From Monoplex corrugatus (Eukaryota > Mollusca > Gastropoda > Littorinimorpha > Ranellidae), in NCBI GenBank assembly GCA_030674185.1, contig JAPXFY010000253.1, forward strand, positions 1 to 64,000: 64,000 bases of DNA, written 5' to 3'. The notes under the pieces are model-generated. The model saw only the letters and a program-made list of their open reading frames with translations. It ran no database searches and was not told the DNA's origin. Positions 13,124-25,777 of this stretch are shown piece by piece. The number at the start of each line of letters is the position of its first letter. Position 1 is the stretch's first letter. A program made the position numbers and the translations under genes.

Positions 13124-14762
13124 CACTACGCACAAAAAGTTAAGGATCACTATGAGAAAACAGGTGCGTAATAAACTCAGTTCGCTACTGTTATTTATTT
13201 CTCAGTCCAGCCAAATTGTTATGAATTCTTGTTCAGCTGTAAGTGGGCGATGTTGTGTTAGTGCGAAAATTGCACGGGATTCTCTACTACTGAGCTTGGC
13301 CGCAAACGGAAAAGCGGAAACTTTCGAAAAAGGACCTTGTTTTGGACCGTTCTGCCTGAACACATTGCACAAGCCAGATGGAAAAACCATTATGCACGTG
13401 CAAGCACTGCTGTTTATGTGTGAGATGCTGTCTCTTGCTTGGCTTTATAAGAAGACATTCCACCAGTAGTAGGCCTGATCTGACAATGCCTCCACGACGA
13501 AAATTGAGCGAGTTTGAGAGGGGACGAGCTGTTGCATGGTTCCAAGATGGTGTTCCCAAGCGAGAAGTGGCCAGGCGACTTCAGGTGTCCATCTCGGTCA
13601 TTGTCAGACTGATTCAACGCTTCACAGCCACTGGGAGGGTCCATGAAAGACGCAGATCTGGTCGACCGAAGAAGACAAACCCACGTGAAGATCGTCTCAT
13701 TGAACGACAAGCCCTGCAGACAAGAACAGCCTCTTCCAGCATCATTCGAAGGCAGCTGAGGGTGGCTACTAACATCAACATCAGCCAGCAGACCATACGG
13801 AACCGGCTTCATGGGTTTAACCTCCGTTCTCGTCGCCCAGCTGTACGGCCACGCTTAACTCCAGCCCATAGGGCAGCACGCCGCGCCTTCTGCAGACGTC
13901 ACGTGAGGTGGACACGTCAGCAATGGTCCCAGGTCCTGTTCAGTGATGAATCACGCTTCACCATGAACCACAACGACGGCCGACAGAGGGTCTGGAGGCG
14001 CCCAGGGTAACGCTTTATTGACACCACTGTCCAAGAAAAGGTGGCCTTTGGTGGAGGTTCTGTAATGGTCTGGGGGGGCCTTCAGCTTCACCACAGAACA
14101 CCCTTGTATCATGTACAGGGAAACCTGACTGGCCTCCGATACCGGGATGAGATCCTTCGACCGCTGGCTGTGCCTACACTGCAGCAGATGGGATCGACGG
14201 CTGTCTACCAGGATGACAACGCTCGCCCCCACAGGGCAAGGGTGGTCAACGACTTCCTGCAGCAGTCTGGAGTCAACAGAATGGAGTGGCCAGCATGCAG
14301 TCCCGATCTCAACCCGATTGAGAACCTCTGGGATGAGCTGGATCGCAAAGTGAGGAGCAACCACCACCACCCCCTCCAAGGGATGCCCAACACCTCTACC
14401 AGATGCTGCAGGCTGAGTTGCAGGCGCTTCCACAGAGGATCTTCACCAACCTGGTCAACTCGATGAGGACTCGCTGCGTCGAGTGCCAGAACAGCCATGG
14501 CGGTTACACGCATTACTGAACTTTTGGGAGCATCAGAATGCCCTGTCTTGTGATTTCAATGACTTTGGGAAATCAAATTTCGATACGTAACCACTTTGAT
14601 CAAATGTACACACCAAACGATTGCTCGAAATTGAAGGCAATTGTGTATCGTTATCACTAAAGCATGGAATTAAATGTTTGCCAAACTTCAACGCATTGGC
14701 TTTCTTATTTTGAAAGTTATGAATTTTTGTGCAAGTGATCCTTAAACTTTTTGTGCGTAGCT
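13124..14762 (+). mobile_element. Tc1-3: Tc1-type transposon, one nonsense codon and one frameshift
   Basis: Transposase ATG at 13486. The DNA-binding half and FSDESRF are open to the TAA at 14008-14010. The rest is in frame to the proline tract, where CACCACCACCCC replaces the poly-C of Tc1-10 and shifts the last 45 or so codons. Length 1639 bp with TA on each side. Confidence 0.93.
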
Positions 14763-14764
14763 TA

Positions 14765-17700
14765 GCTATGCTTTGTTGTCAGTGGACATTCTGATTTTAC
14801 TTGAGAAAGACATTAAAGTCGAAAATTTGACCCCTCTACAAGGTGTTCGGCTGTTGTGCACAGTAAGAATTATGATTTCCACATGAAGTGAGGAACAGCC
14901 TGCATCCCTTCGTGGATCCACCTTGGGACACATAGAGATCTCTGCAATCAGCCATTGTTCGTCACCATGACCACTCACACTTATCTTCATGCATCCGGTG
15001 TTACACCTGGATCTGGCTCACCCAACACAGAGATCGGCCAGAGTGTCAACTTAGCAACTAAGCTTCAAAGATACCTATCCCACATCAACTTTCTACAAAC
15101 ATGCCAACAAAAGAACCTAACTCCCAATGGTATGAGAATTCGTTTTGCCTCCACAGGCCTTCCGGAAAGCAACATACTTCACCAAAAAATACACAATGTG
15201 ATTTCCAGTGCAGACAAGTCCATCATGAAACTTTGCATCAATTTCTACAAGCAAGCTTCAAAGAACACCCAGGCATCAACAGTAACCACCCTCAGATCTT
15301 CCCTACAAGAAGAAGCCTTTCGTGATTTTGTGGCAGACTTGGAAAGAAAAGAAACGAACACCAAGACCCACTGTCAACAAACCAAACACAAAAAACTTCT
15401 CCAACTTCTGAAGAACAAAGAAAAGCCACAGCAGCAGTCTACATCTCAAAGTCTCAACACAACTAAAAGCAATAGGCGCTTCAGAAAGAAACGCAAACAG
15501 GTGGAAACTGAACCAGACCAGGTGGTGAATCTGTCTTCAGTTCGACTTTCCGAAGATCAGGTCAGAGTATTGTCTCTTGGGCCCAAGTTCTGCCCCACCC
15601 CAAAAACATACGATGAGCTACAGCTTCTAAACGACATCAAGGAAGGCATAAGGAAAGTTCGCCTACGCGAGTATTGGTACACAGACAACACACCAACCCA
15701 GTTACCGTCAAAGCCCAAGTTCTACAAGAAAAACTTTTGGCAGCCACCCACGGGTAGGGATGAAGCCCTGGATGCCTTTAGCTCCACACTTGTAGCACGA
15801 GTGACCACCCACACACCCAATCCTCCAAAGAGATGGAACATCTCAAGAGAGAGCCAAAAAGCCATCTCAGAACTAAAAGACATGGTCAACAACCGCACTC
15901 TGCGCATCTCACAGGCAGACAAGGGAGGGGCGATTGTAGTGCAGGACTTCGACCAGTATGAGAAAGAGGCCTGGAGACAACTCAACAAAGCTGAACACTA
16001 TGAAGTACTTCACAAGGATCCAACCAAAGAGAATAGCTGCAACATCCAATGCTTTCATGGAAATGCTTCTGAAAGAACAGACAGTGGACCAGAAATGCTA
16101 CGAATGGGGGAAGGTCGATGAACAAACTGTGAGAACTCACACATTTCACCATCTCCCAAAGATACACAAAGATAACCGGACACCTCCAGGGCGACCCATC
16201 ATCTCTGGCGTTAATGGACCTACGGAGCGGCTTTCCAAGCTCGTAGATGATTCGCTTCAGCCCATCGTGCAAGCACTGCCATCGTACCTGAGGGATACAA
16301 CTCACTTCTTGCAGGTGGTGGAGGCCTGGAAAGAAAAAATGGAACCAATACACGAGGACGTACTTATCGTCACAGTCGACGTGGTTGCACTCTACCCCGA
16401 GCATACCGCATGAGGAGGTTTCAGAATCACTTCAACATATGCTCAAGAACAACAGACATCTGATCAAAGACGCTCCCAGTACTCCTCTGCTGCTGGACAT
16501 CGTGAAACATGTCCTCCAGAACAACGTCTTTGACTTCGACGGCCACTTCTTCCGCCAGATTCACGGAACGGCCATGGCGCCAGCAATTGCAAATCTCTTT
16601 ATGGGGTGGATCGAAGAACGTCTGCTGCCATCATCCCCTCACCACATTAGCACAGACCTGTGGCGTCGATTCATCGACGATGTGATCATGCTGTGGACCC
16701 ATGGAGAAAGAAAACTCAAACATTTCCTGGACTGGCTGAACAAACAGCATCCCACCATAAAGTTCACCTCCCACTATGGTCGTACTAACATCCCTTTTCT
16801 GGACACATCAGTCAGCATCAAGGATGGACAACTTATCACAGATCTTCACAGGAAACCAAGTGACGCTAACATGTACCTTCCTTTCAGATCCAGTCATCCC
16901 CGCCACTTGTGTCCGAGCGATACCTCATGGACAGTGCCTGAGAATTAGAAGGATCTGCTCAGAAGAAGCAACATTTAAGAAGAGGTGCACTGAACTGAGG
17001 GATCGCCTGAGAGCACGTGGTTACTCCAACAGCCTGATACAGGCCGCCATTGACAGGGTGTCCTCCATCCCCGAGAATCCACCCTCAAGTACGCCACCAA
17101 GCCCAACAGCCTGATACAGGCCGCCATTGACAGGGTGTCCTCCATCCCCCGAGAATCCACCCTCAAGTACGCCACCAAGCCCAAAGAGAACGCCAACAGA
17201 GTACCGTTCATCGTGACCCATAACCCCAGCCACCCTCCACTGGCTATGTGGCTGAAAGAAGGCACAGCCACGCTCCACACCAGCCGCAGAATGAAAAAAG
17301 CGATGCCTGCTCCACCCATGGTAGGAGAACGAGCCAGCAAAAGCCTCAAAAATATACTCATGCCCTCCTGTCCCCCATTTGCCAAGGTTCAGGGGAATAC
17401 AAAAGCAGGCTGCAAAAAGTGCACTGCAAGGAGATGCGTCTTATGCCTCAAACACCTCAGAGACTACAATGTTCAGAAGTGTCCGATCAGAACAGAATTT
17501 CATCATCAGGGACTCTATGACATGCAAAAGCAGAAACCTTATTTACCTCATTGACTGTGCCAAATGTGAAGATGTGCAATATGTAGGAGAGACGGGACAG
17601 ACTCTACAACGCAGGTTCTATGGACACAGATCAAACATCAAAAACACAGACGAACACAAGAACACAAGAACAACAAAACCTGACTGCGGCGGGAGAGGGG

Positions 17701-17888
17701 TGGAGGAAAGAAGGGAAACGCTGGTGGCTCGTCACTTCCAGACCCCTGGACACTCCATTGAACACCTGAGAGTCACCGCCATAGAGCTAATCCAAACAGA
17801 AGATCCAAACAGGAGGAAAGAAAGAGAAAGGTTTTGGAGACACAAACTGCGCACCAACTACCCACAGGGATTGAATGTGTGGGACTGA
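14765..17888 (+). mobile_element. PLE-4: Penelope-like element, sister of PLE-3
   Basis: ATG 14967 opens a frame of about 385 codons that ends at 16121, after an extra A near 16028. The next frame (to 16413) ends just after motif A because of an extra C at 16395-16398. The core frame with FIDD then runs to 16948. It shares with PLE-3 the loss of Gly-Thr-Pro-Met in motif B (near 16575) and the 78-bp linker duplication (about 17032-17186). Here one C of the first duplicated copy is lost near 17072. The nuclease frame 17379-17888 is open. The two shared rare changes show that units 3 and 4 descend from one duplicated unit. Confidence 0.9.
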
Positions 17889-17929
17889 CTCCAGCCCTTC
17901 TCATGGTCCAATCTGCATGGGCTGTGGCT

Positions 17930-18290
17930 GTCGTCATCATCGTCGTCAGGTGCCCTGCTGCGTGGCGTGGGCGACCGTGGACTTCCGGCCGTCTGTCTCT
18001 CGTTGCCCCCGGCGTCTCCCCCACCCTCTTCGTCCCCGGCCGCTCTGCGGGTCCGTCCGGCGTTCTCTCCCTGGGTATACCTGGTGCTCTCTTTTCCTCC
18101 ACCTTTCCCATTGTGGTCTGGTGCTCCAAGTCCCCCTTCCTCGTGGAGTGGCCTGTGAATGTTGCTTGTCTTTTCCTGATCTTCCTTGTGAGCGATCTGC
18201 TTGTGTCTGCCTCCATCGGGACTGTCTCGTTTGTTTTCTTTGCTGTCCATGGGGCTCTCGACGTTCTTCTGGGAGACCGCGTTTCGGCTG
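17930..18290 (-). mobile_element. Antisense LINE 3' fragment, unit 4 (reference copy)
   Basis: Best copy for reading the fragment. Minus-strand translation gives APWTAKKTNE, SRSLTRKIRKRQATF, LEHQTTMGKVEEKR and PRERTPDGPAERPGTKR in one frame. The expected C-terminus VAHATQQGT-stop lies in a neighbouring frame, so at least one frameshift is present. The 3' (GAC/GAT)n tail is about 40 nt downstream of the PLE stop. Confidence 0.72.
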
Positions 18291-18421
18291 CCTGGATCCT
18301 GCCCCGACTTTGCTTGCTGACTGTCCACGCCTACTGTGACTGTACAGTGCACTAAGGAAATCCCGCTCGACGAGACGAGGAAAAAGGAAGGACCTGTTAA
18401 CACACCTTTTACTTCAGCATG

Positions 18422-18471
18422 AGTGTGTGTGTGGGTGCGCATGTGTGTGTGGGGGTGCGTGTGTGAGAGTA

Positions 18472-18502
<31 letters not shown>

Positions 18503-18603
18503 TTGTGAGTATGTGAATATGTGTGGGTGTGCATATGTATGCATGTGTGTGCGTTTTAGTAGGTGTGTGTGTGTGTGAGTGTGTGGAAGTGTGTGCGACT
18601 CTG

Positions 18604-18693
<90 letters not shown>
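18422..18693 (+). repeat. (TG)n tract, unit 4
   Basis: Same architecture as unit 3 with a slightly shorter final run. Confidence 0.95.
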
Positions 18694-18841
18694 CAGCGGC
18701 GGAAACATGTATGTTAGAAAAATTCATGATAAATGTGAACATGTTCGTTTGAGACAGGCAAGAGACATGTAGATTTAACACTAATCACTTGATCACTTTT
18801 ATCATTGATATGAACTTTCATCACAAATTCTGTTTTAAATA

Positions 18842-20480
18842 CACTACGCACAAAAAGTTAAGGATCACTATGAGAAAACAGGTGCGTAATAAACTCAGTT
18901 CGCTACTGTTATTTATTTCTCAGTCCAGCCAAATTGTTATGAATTCTTGTTCAGCTGTAAGTGGGCGATGTTGTGTTAGTGCGAAAATTGCACGGGATTC
19001 TCTACTACTGAGCTTGGCCGCAAACGGAAAAGCGGAAACTTTCGAAAAAGGACCTTGTTTTGGACCGTTCTGCCTGAACACATTGCACAAGCCAGATGGA
19101 AAAACCATTATGCACGTGCAAGCACTGCTGTTTATGTGTGAGATGCTGTCTCTTGCTTGGCTTTATAAGAAGACATTCCACCAGTAGTAGGCCTGATCTG
19201 ACAATGCCTCCACGACGAAAATTGAGCGAGTTTGAGAGGGGACGAGCTGTTGCATGGTTCCAAGATGGTGTTCCCAAGCGAGAAGTGGCCAGGCGACTTC
19301 AGGTGTCCATCTCGGTCATTGTCAGACTGATTCAACGCTTCACAGCCACTGGGAGGGTCCATGAAAGACGCAGATCTGGTCGACCGAAGAAGACAAACCC
19401 ACGTGAAGATCGTCTCATTGAACGACAAGCCCTGCAGACAAGAACAGCCTCTTCCAGCATCATTCGAAGGCAGCTGAGGGTGGCTACTAACATCAACATC
19501 AGCCAGCAGACCATACGGAACCGGCTTCATGGGTTTAACCTCCGTTCTCGTCGCCCAGCTGTACGGCCACGCTTAACTCCAGCCCATAGGGCAGCACGCC
19601 GCGCCTTCTGCAGACGTCACGTGAGGTGGACACGTCAGCAATGGTCCCAGGTCCTGTTCAGTGATGAATCACGCTTCACCATGAACCACAACGACGGCCG
19701 ACTGAGGGTCTGGAGGCGCCCAGGGCAACGCTTTATTGACACCACTGTCCAAGAAAAGGTGGCCTTTGGTGGAGGTTCTGTAATGGTCTGGGGGGGCCTT
19801 CAGCTTCACCACAGAACACCCTTGTATCATGTACAGGGAAACCTGACTGGCCTCCGATACCGGGATGAGATCCTTCGACCGCTGGCTGTGCCTACACTGC
19901 AGCAGATGGGATCGACGGCTGTCTACCAGGATGACAACGCTCGCCCCCACAGGGCAAGGGTGGTCAACGACTTCCTGCAGAAGTCTGGAGTCAACAGAAT
20001 GGAGTGGCCAGCATGCAGTCCCGATCTCAACCCGATTGAGAACCTCTGGGATGAGCTGGATCGCAAAGTGAGGAGCAACCACCCCCCCCCCCTCCAAGGG
20101 ATACCCAACACCTCTACCAGATGCTGCAGGCTGAGTTGCAGGCGCTTCCACAGAGGATCTTCACCAACCTGGTCAACTCGATGAGGACTCGCTGCGTCGA
20201 GTGCCAGAACAGCCATGGCGGTTACACGCATTACTGAACTTTTGGGAGCATCAGAATGCCCTGTCTTGTGATTTCAATGACTTTGGGAAATCAAATTTCG
20301 ATACGTAACCACTTTGATCAAATGTACACACCAAACGATTGCTCGAAATTGAAGGCAATTGTGTATCGTTATCACTAAAGCATGGAATTAAATGTTTGCC
20401 AAACTTCAACGCATTGGCTTTCTTATTTTGAAAGTTATGAATTTTTGTGCAAGTGATCCTTAAACTTTTTGTGCGTAGCT
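18842..20480 (+). mobile_element. Tc1-4: Tc1-type transposon, near-intact transposase
   Basis: Transposase ATG at 19204, with CAA (Gln) kept at the site that is TAA in other copies. The frame covers all three catalytic residues (FSDESRF, QDDNARPH, SPDLNPIE). The poly-C run at 20082-20092 has 11 C against 12 in Tc1-10, so the last 45 or so residues are read out of frame and end at 20184. One base from being open. Confidence 0.93.
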
Positions 20481-20482
20481 TA

Positions 20483-23400
20483 GCTATGCTTTGTTGTCAG
20501 TGGACATTCTGATTTTACTTGAGAAAGACATTAAAGTCGAAAATTTGACCCTCTACAAGGTGTTCGGCTGTTGTGCACAGTAAGAATTATGATTTCCACA
20601 TGAAGTGAGGAACAGCCTGCATCCCTTCGTGGATCCACCTTGGGACACATAGAGATCTCTGCAATCAGCCATTGTTCGTCACCATGACCACTCACACTTA
20701 TCTTCATGCATCCGGTGTTACACCTGGATCTGGCTCACCCAACACAGAGATCGGCCAGAGTGTCAACTTAGCAACTAAGCTTCAAAGATACCTATCCCAC
20801 ATCAACTTTCTACAAACATGCCAACAAAAGAACCTAACTCCCAATGGTATGAGAATTCGTTTTGCCTCCACAGGCCTTCCGGAAAGCAACATACTTCACC
20901 AAAAAATACACAATGTGATTTCCAGTGCAGACAAGTCCATCATGAAACTTTGCATCAATTTCTACAAGCAAGCTTCAAAGAACACCCAGGCATCAACAGT
21001 AACCACCCTCAGATCTTCCCTACAAGAAGAAGCCTTTCGTGATTTTGTGGCAGACTTGGAAAGAAAAGAAACGAACACCAAGACCCACTGTCAACAAACC
21101 AAACACAAAAACTTCTCCAACTTCTGAAGAACAAAGAAAAGCCACAGCAGCAGTCTACATCTCAAAGTCTCAACACAACTAAAAGCAATAGGCGCTTCAG
21201 AAAGAAACGCAAACAGGTGGAAACTGAACCAGACCAGGTGGTGAATCTGTCTTCAGTTCGACTTTCCGAAGATCAGGTCATTGTATTGTCTCTTGGGCCC
21301 AAGTTCTGCCCCACCCCAAAAACATACGATGAGCTACAGCTTCTAAACGACATCAAGGAAGGCATAAGGAAAGTTCGCCTACGCGAGTATTGGTACACAG
21401 ACAACACACCAACCCAGTTACCGTCAAAGCCCAAGTTCTACAAGAAAAACTTTTGGCAGCCACCCACGGGTAGGGATGAAGCCCTGGATGCCTTTAGCTC
21501 CACACTTGTAGCACGAGTGACCACCCACACACCCAATCCTCCAAAGAGATGGAACATCTCAAGAGAGAGCCAAAAAGCCATCTCAGAACTAAAAGACATG
21601 GTCAACAACCGCACTCTGCGCATCTCACAGGCAGACAAGGGAGGGGCGATTGTAGTGCAGGACTTCGACCAGTATGAGAAAGAGGCCTGGAGACAACTCA
21701 ACAAAGCTGAACACTATGAAGTACTTCACAAGGATCCAACCAAAGAGATAGCTGCAACATCCAATGCTTTCATGGAAATGCTTCTGAAAGAACAGACAGT
21801 GGACCAGAAATGCTACGAATGGGGGAAGGTCGATGAACAAACTGTGAGAACTCACACATTTCACCATCTCCCAAAGATACACAAAGATAACCGGACACCT
21901 CCAGGGCGACCCATCATCTCTGGCGTTAATGGACCTACGGAGCGGCTTTCCAAGCTCGTAGATGATTCGCTTCAGCCCATCGTGCAAGCACTGCCATCGT
22001 ACCTGAGGGATACAACTCACTTCTTGCAGGTGGTGGAGGCCTGGAAAGAAAAAATGGAACCAATACACGAGGACGTACTTATCGTCACAGTCGACGTGGT
22101 TGCACTCTACCCGAGCATACCGCATGAGGAGGTTTCAGAATCACTTCAACATATGCTCAAGAACAACAGACATCTGATCAAAGACGCTCCCAGTACTCCT
22201 CTGCTGCTGGACATCGTGAAACATGTCCTCCAGAACAACGTCTTTGACTTCGACGGCCACTTCTTCCGCCAGATTCACGGAACGGCCATGGGCACACCCA
22301 TGGCGCCAGCAATTGCAAATCTCTTTATGGGGGTGGATCGAAGAACGTCTGCTGCCATCATCCCCTCACCACATTAGCACAGACCTGTGGCGTCGATTCA
22401 TCGACGATGTGATCATGCTGTGGACCCATGGAGAAAGAAAACTCAAACATTTCCTGGACTGGCTGAACAAACAGCATCCCACCATAAAGTTCACCTCCCA
22501 CTATGGTCGTACTAACATCCCTTTTCTGGACACATCAGTCAGCATCAAGGATGGACAACTTATCACAGATCTTCACAGGAAACCAAGTGACGCTAACATG
22601 TACCTTCCTTTCAGATCCAGTCATCCCCGCCACTTGTGTCCGAGCGATACCTCATGGACAGTGCCTGAGAATTAGAAGGATCTGCTCAGAAGAAGCAACA
22701 TTTAAGAAGAAGTGCACTGAACTGAGGGATCGCCTGAGAGCACGTGGTTACTCCAACAGCCTGATACAGGCCGCCATTGACAGGGTGTCCTCCATCCCCC
22801 GAGAATCCACCCTCAAGTACGCCACCAAGCCCAAAGAGAACGCCAACAGAGTACCGTTCATCGTGACCCATAACCCCAGCCACCCTCCACTGGCTATGTG
22901 GCTGAAAGAAGGCACAGCCACGCTCCACACCAGCCGCAGAATGAAAAAAGCGATGCCTGCTCCACCCATGGTAGGAGAACTAGCCAGTAAAAGCCTCAAA
23001 AATATACTCATGCCCTCCTGTCCCCCATTTGCCAAGGTTCAGGGGAATACAGAAGCAGGCTGCAAAAAGTGCACTGCAAGGAGATGCGTCTTATGCCTCA
23101 AACACCTCAGAGACTACAATGTTCAGAAGTGTCCGATCAGAACAGAATTTCATCATCAGGGACTCTATGACATGCAAAAGCAGAAACCTTATTTACCTCA
23201 TTGACTGTGCCAAATGTGAAGATGTGCAATATGTAGGAGAGACGGGACAGACTCTACAACGCAGGTTCTATGGACACAGATCAAACATCAAAAACACAGA
23301 CGAACACAAGAACACAAGAACAACAAAACCTGACTGCGGCGGGAGAGGGGTGGAGGAAAGAAGGGAAACGCTGGTGGCTCGTCACTTCCAGACCCCTGGA

Positions 23401-23538
23401 CACTCCATTGAACACCTGAGAGTCACCGCCATAGAGCTAATCCAAACAGAAGATCCAAACAGGAGGAAAGAAAGAGAAAGGTTTTGGAGACACAAACTGC
23501 GCACCAACTACCCACAGGGATTGAATGTGTGGGACTGA
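20483..23538 (+). mobile_element. PLE-5: Penelope-like element with the longest open N-terminus-to-motif-B frame
   Basis: ATG 20684 opens a frame that stops at 21127 because one A is missing from a run near 21110. From 21217 to 22377 a single frame covers the ADKGG region, HHLPKIHKDN, motif A continuous with YPSIPHEEV (no extra C), and motif B with AMGTPMAP intact. An extra G near 22328 then shifts the frame before the FIDD box, which is read in the frame 22223-22675. The linker frame is 22503-23204 and the nuclease frame 23029-23538. This copy best documents the ancestral join between motifs A and B. Confidence 0.9.
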
Positions 23539-23579
23539 CTCCAGCCCTTCTCATGGTCCAATCTGCATGGGCTGTGGCT

Positions 23580-23925
23580 GTCGTCATCATCGTCGTCAGG
23601 TGCCCTGCTGCGTGGCGTGGGCGACCGTGGACTTCCGGCCGTCTGTCTCTCGTTGCCCCGGCGTCTCCCCCACCCTCTTCGTCCCCGGCCGCTCTGCGGG
23701 TCCGTCCGGCGTTCTCTCCCTGGGTATACCTGGTGCTCTCTTTTCCTCCACCTTTCCCATTGTGGTCTGGTGCTCCTCGTGGAGTGGCCTGTGAATGTTG
23801 CTTGTCTTTTCCTGATCTTCCTTGTGAGCGATCTGCTTGTGTCTGCCTCCATCGGGACTGTCTCGTTTGTTTTCTTTGCTGTCCATGGGGCTCTCGACGT
23901 TCTTCTGGGAGACCGCGTTTCGGCT
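23580..23925 (-). mobile_element. Antisense LINE 3' fragment, unit 5 (15-bp deletion)
   Basis: Same fragment with 15 bp missing near 23776: GCTCCTCGTGG replaces GCTCCAAGTCC...CCTCGTGG through a short CTCC repeat. The deletion is shared with units 7 and 10. Confidence 0.68.
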
Positions 23926-24059
23926 GCCTGGATCCTGCCCCGACTTTGCTTGCTGACTGTCCACGCCTACTGTGACTGTACAATGCACTAAGGAAATCCC
24001 GCTCGACGAGACGAGGAAAAAGGAAGGACCTGTTAAACACACCTTTTACTTCAGCATGA

Positions 24060-24108
24060 GTGTGTGTGTGGGTGCGCATGTGTGAGTGGGGGTGCGTGTG
24101 TGAGAGTA

Positions 24109-24170
<62 letters not shown>

Positions 24171-24285
24171 TGAGTATGTGAATATGTGTGGGTGTGCATA
24201 TGTATGCATGTGTGTGCGTTTTAGTAGGTGTGTGTGTGTGAGTGTGTGGAAGTGTGTGCGACTCTGTGTGTGCGCGCGCGCGCGC

Positions 24286-24337
<52 letters not shown>
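24060..24337 (+). repeat. (TG)n tract with alternating GC segment, unit 5
   Basis: The first run is expanded (about 24111-24166). A CG dinucleotide stretch (about 24272-24286) sits before the last run, which is a potential left-handed DNA segment. Confidence 0.95.
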
Positions 24338-24485
24338 CAGCGGCGGAAACATGTATGTTAGAAAAATTCATGATAAATGTGAACATGTTCGTTTGAGACA
24401 GGCAAGAGACATGTAGATTTAACACTAATCACTTGATCACTTTTATCATTGATATGAACTTTCATCACAAATTCTGTTTTAAATA

Positions 24486-25297
24486 CACTACTCAGTTCGC
24501 TACTGTTATTTATTTCTCAGTCCAGCCAAATTGTTATGAATTCTTGTTCAGCTGTAAGTGGGCGATGTTGTGTTAGTGCGAAAATTGCACGGGATTCTCT
24601 ACTACTGAGCTTGGCCGCAAACGGAAAAGCGGAAACTTTCGAAAAAGGACCTTGTTTTGGACCGTTCTGCCTGAACACATTGCACAAGCCAGATGGAAAA
24701 AACCATTATGCACGTGCAAGCACTGCTGTTTATGTGTGAGATGCTGTCTCTTGCTTGGCTTTATAAGAAGACATTCCACCAGTAGTAGGCCTGATCTGAC
24801 AATGCCTCCACGACGAAAATTGAGCGAGTTTGAGAGGGGACGAGTTGTGAAGATCGTCTCATTGAACGACAAGCCCTGCAGACAAGAACAGCCTCTTCCA
24901 GCATCATTCGAAGGCAGCTGAGGGTGGCTACTAACATCAACATCAGCCAGCAGACCATACGGAACCGGCTTCATGGGTTTAACCTCCGTTCTCGTCGCCC
25001 AGCTGTACGGCCACGCTTAACTCCAGCCCATAGGGCAGCACGCCGCGCCTTCTGCAGACGTCACGTGAGGTGGACACGTCAGCAATGGTCCCAGGTCCTG
25101 TTCAGTGATGAATCACGCTTCACCATGAACCACAACGACGGCCGACTGAGGGTCTGGAGGCGCCCAGGGTAACGCTTTATTGACACCACTGTCCAAGAAA
25201 AGGTGGCCTTTGGTGGAGGTTCTGTAATGGTCTGGGGGGCCTTCAGCTTCACCACAGAACACCCTTGTATCATGTACAGGGAAACCTGACTGGCCTC
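24486..25297 (+). mobile_element. Tc1-5: 3'-deleted Tc1, fused to PLE-6
   Basis: The left terminal repeat is cut to CACTA because the bases between it and CTCAGTTCG are missing. A second, private deletion at about 24844 removes most of the first helix-turn-helix. The TAA codon is at 25170-25172. The element ends at GGCCTC and continues directly as PLE linker. No right terminal repeat, so it cannot be mobilised as a unit. Confidence 0.9.
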
Positions 25298-25736
25298 AAA
25301 CACCCCAGAGACTACAATGTTCAGAAGTGTCCGATCAGAACAGAATTTCATCATCAGGGACTCTATGACATGCAAAAGCAGAAACCTTATTTACCTCATT
25401 GACTGTGCCAAATGTGAAGATGTGCACTATGTAGGAGAGACGGGACAGACTCTACAACGCAGGTTCTATGGACACAGATCAAACATCAAAAACACAGACG
25501 AACACAAGAACACAAGAACAACAAAACCTGACTGCGGCGGGAGAGGGGTGGAGGAAAGAAGGGAAACGCTGGTGGCTCGTCACTTCCAGACCCCTGGACA
25601 CTCCATTGAACACCTGAGAGTCACCGCCATAGAGCTAATCCAAACAGAAGATCCAAACAGGAGGAAAGAAAGAGAAAGGTTTTGGAGACACAAACTGCGC
25701 ACCAACTACCCACAGGGATTGAATGTGTGGGACTGA
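25298..25736 (+). mobile_element. PLE-6: endonuclease-only remnant fused to Tc1-5
   Basis: Only the end of the linker and the GIY-YIG domain remain. The left border joins the Tc1 transposase at GCCTC, a five-base string both parents carry at the break. From 25317 the nuclease frame is open to the normal stop at 25734-25736. It includes LIYLIDC, YVGET, RRFYGHR and the ERERFW...GLN region. The residue before YVGET is His rather than Gln in this copy. There is no reverse transcriptase and no leader, so this is a passenger of array duplication. Confidence 0.88.
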
Positions 25737-25777
25737 CTCCAGCCCTTCTCATGGTCCAATCTGCATGGGCTGTGGCT

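Noticed and set aside
14765..14966. Hammerhead ribozyme in the PLE leader, since some PLEs carry them (GTCGAAAATTTGAC near 14818)
   Set aside because: A GAAA after a GAC/GTC stem is present, but the CUGANGA core is not; CTTGAGA is the nearest match. The minus-strand CTGATGATGAAA in the linker has no room for stem II.
17834..18355. A hydrophobic 173-codon + strand frame after each PLE (ends ...HAYCDCTVH)
   Set aside because: It begins inside the nuclease C-terminus, overlaps other open frames on both strands, and is explained by the antisense LINE fragment and its GC content.
17858..18781. A 307-codon minus-strand frame rich in Thr-His
   Set aside because: The Thr-His part is the translated (TG)n tract. 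Only the LINE-derived part has meaning, and it lies partly in other frames.
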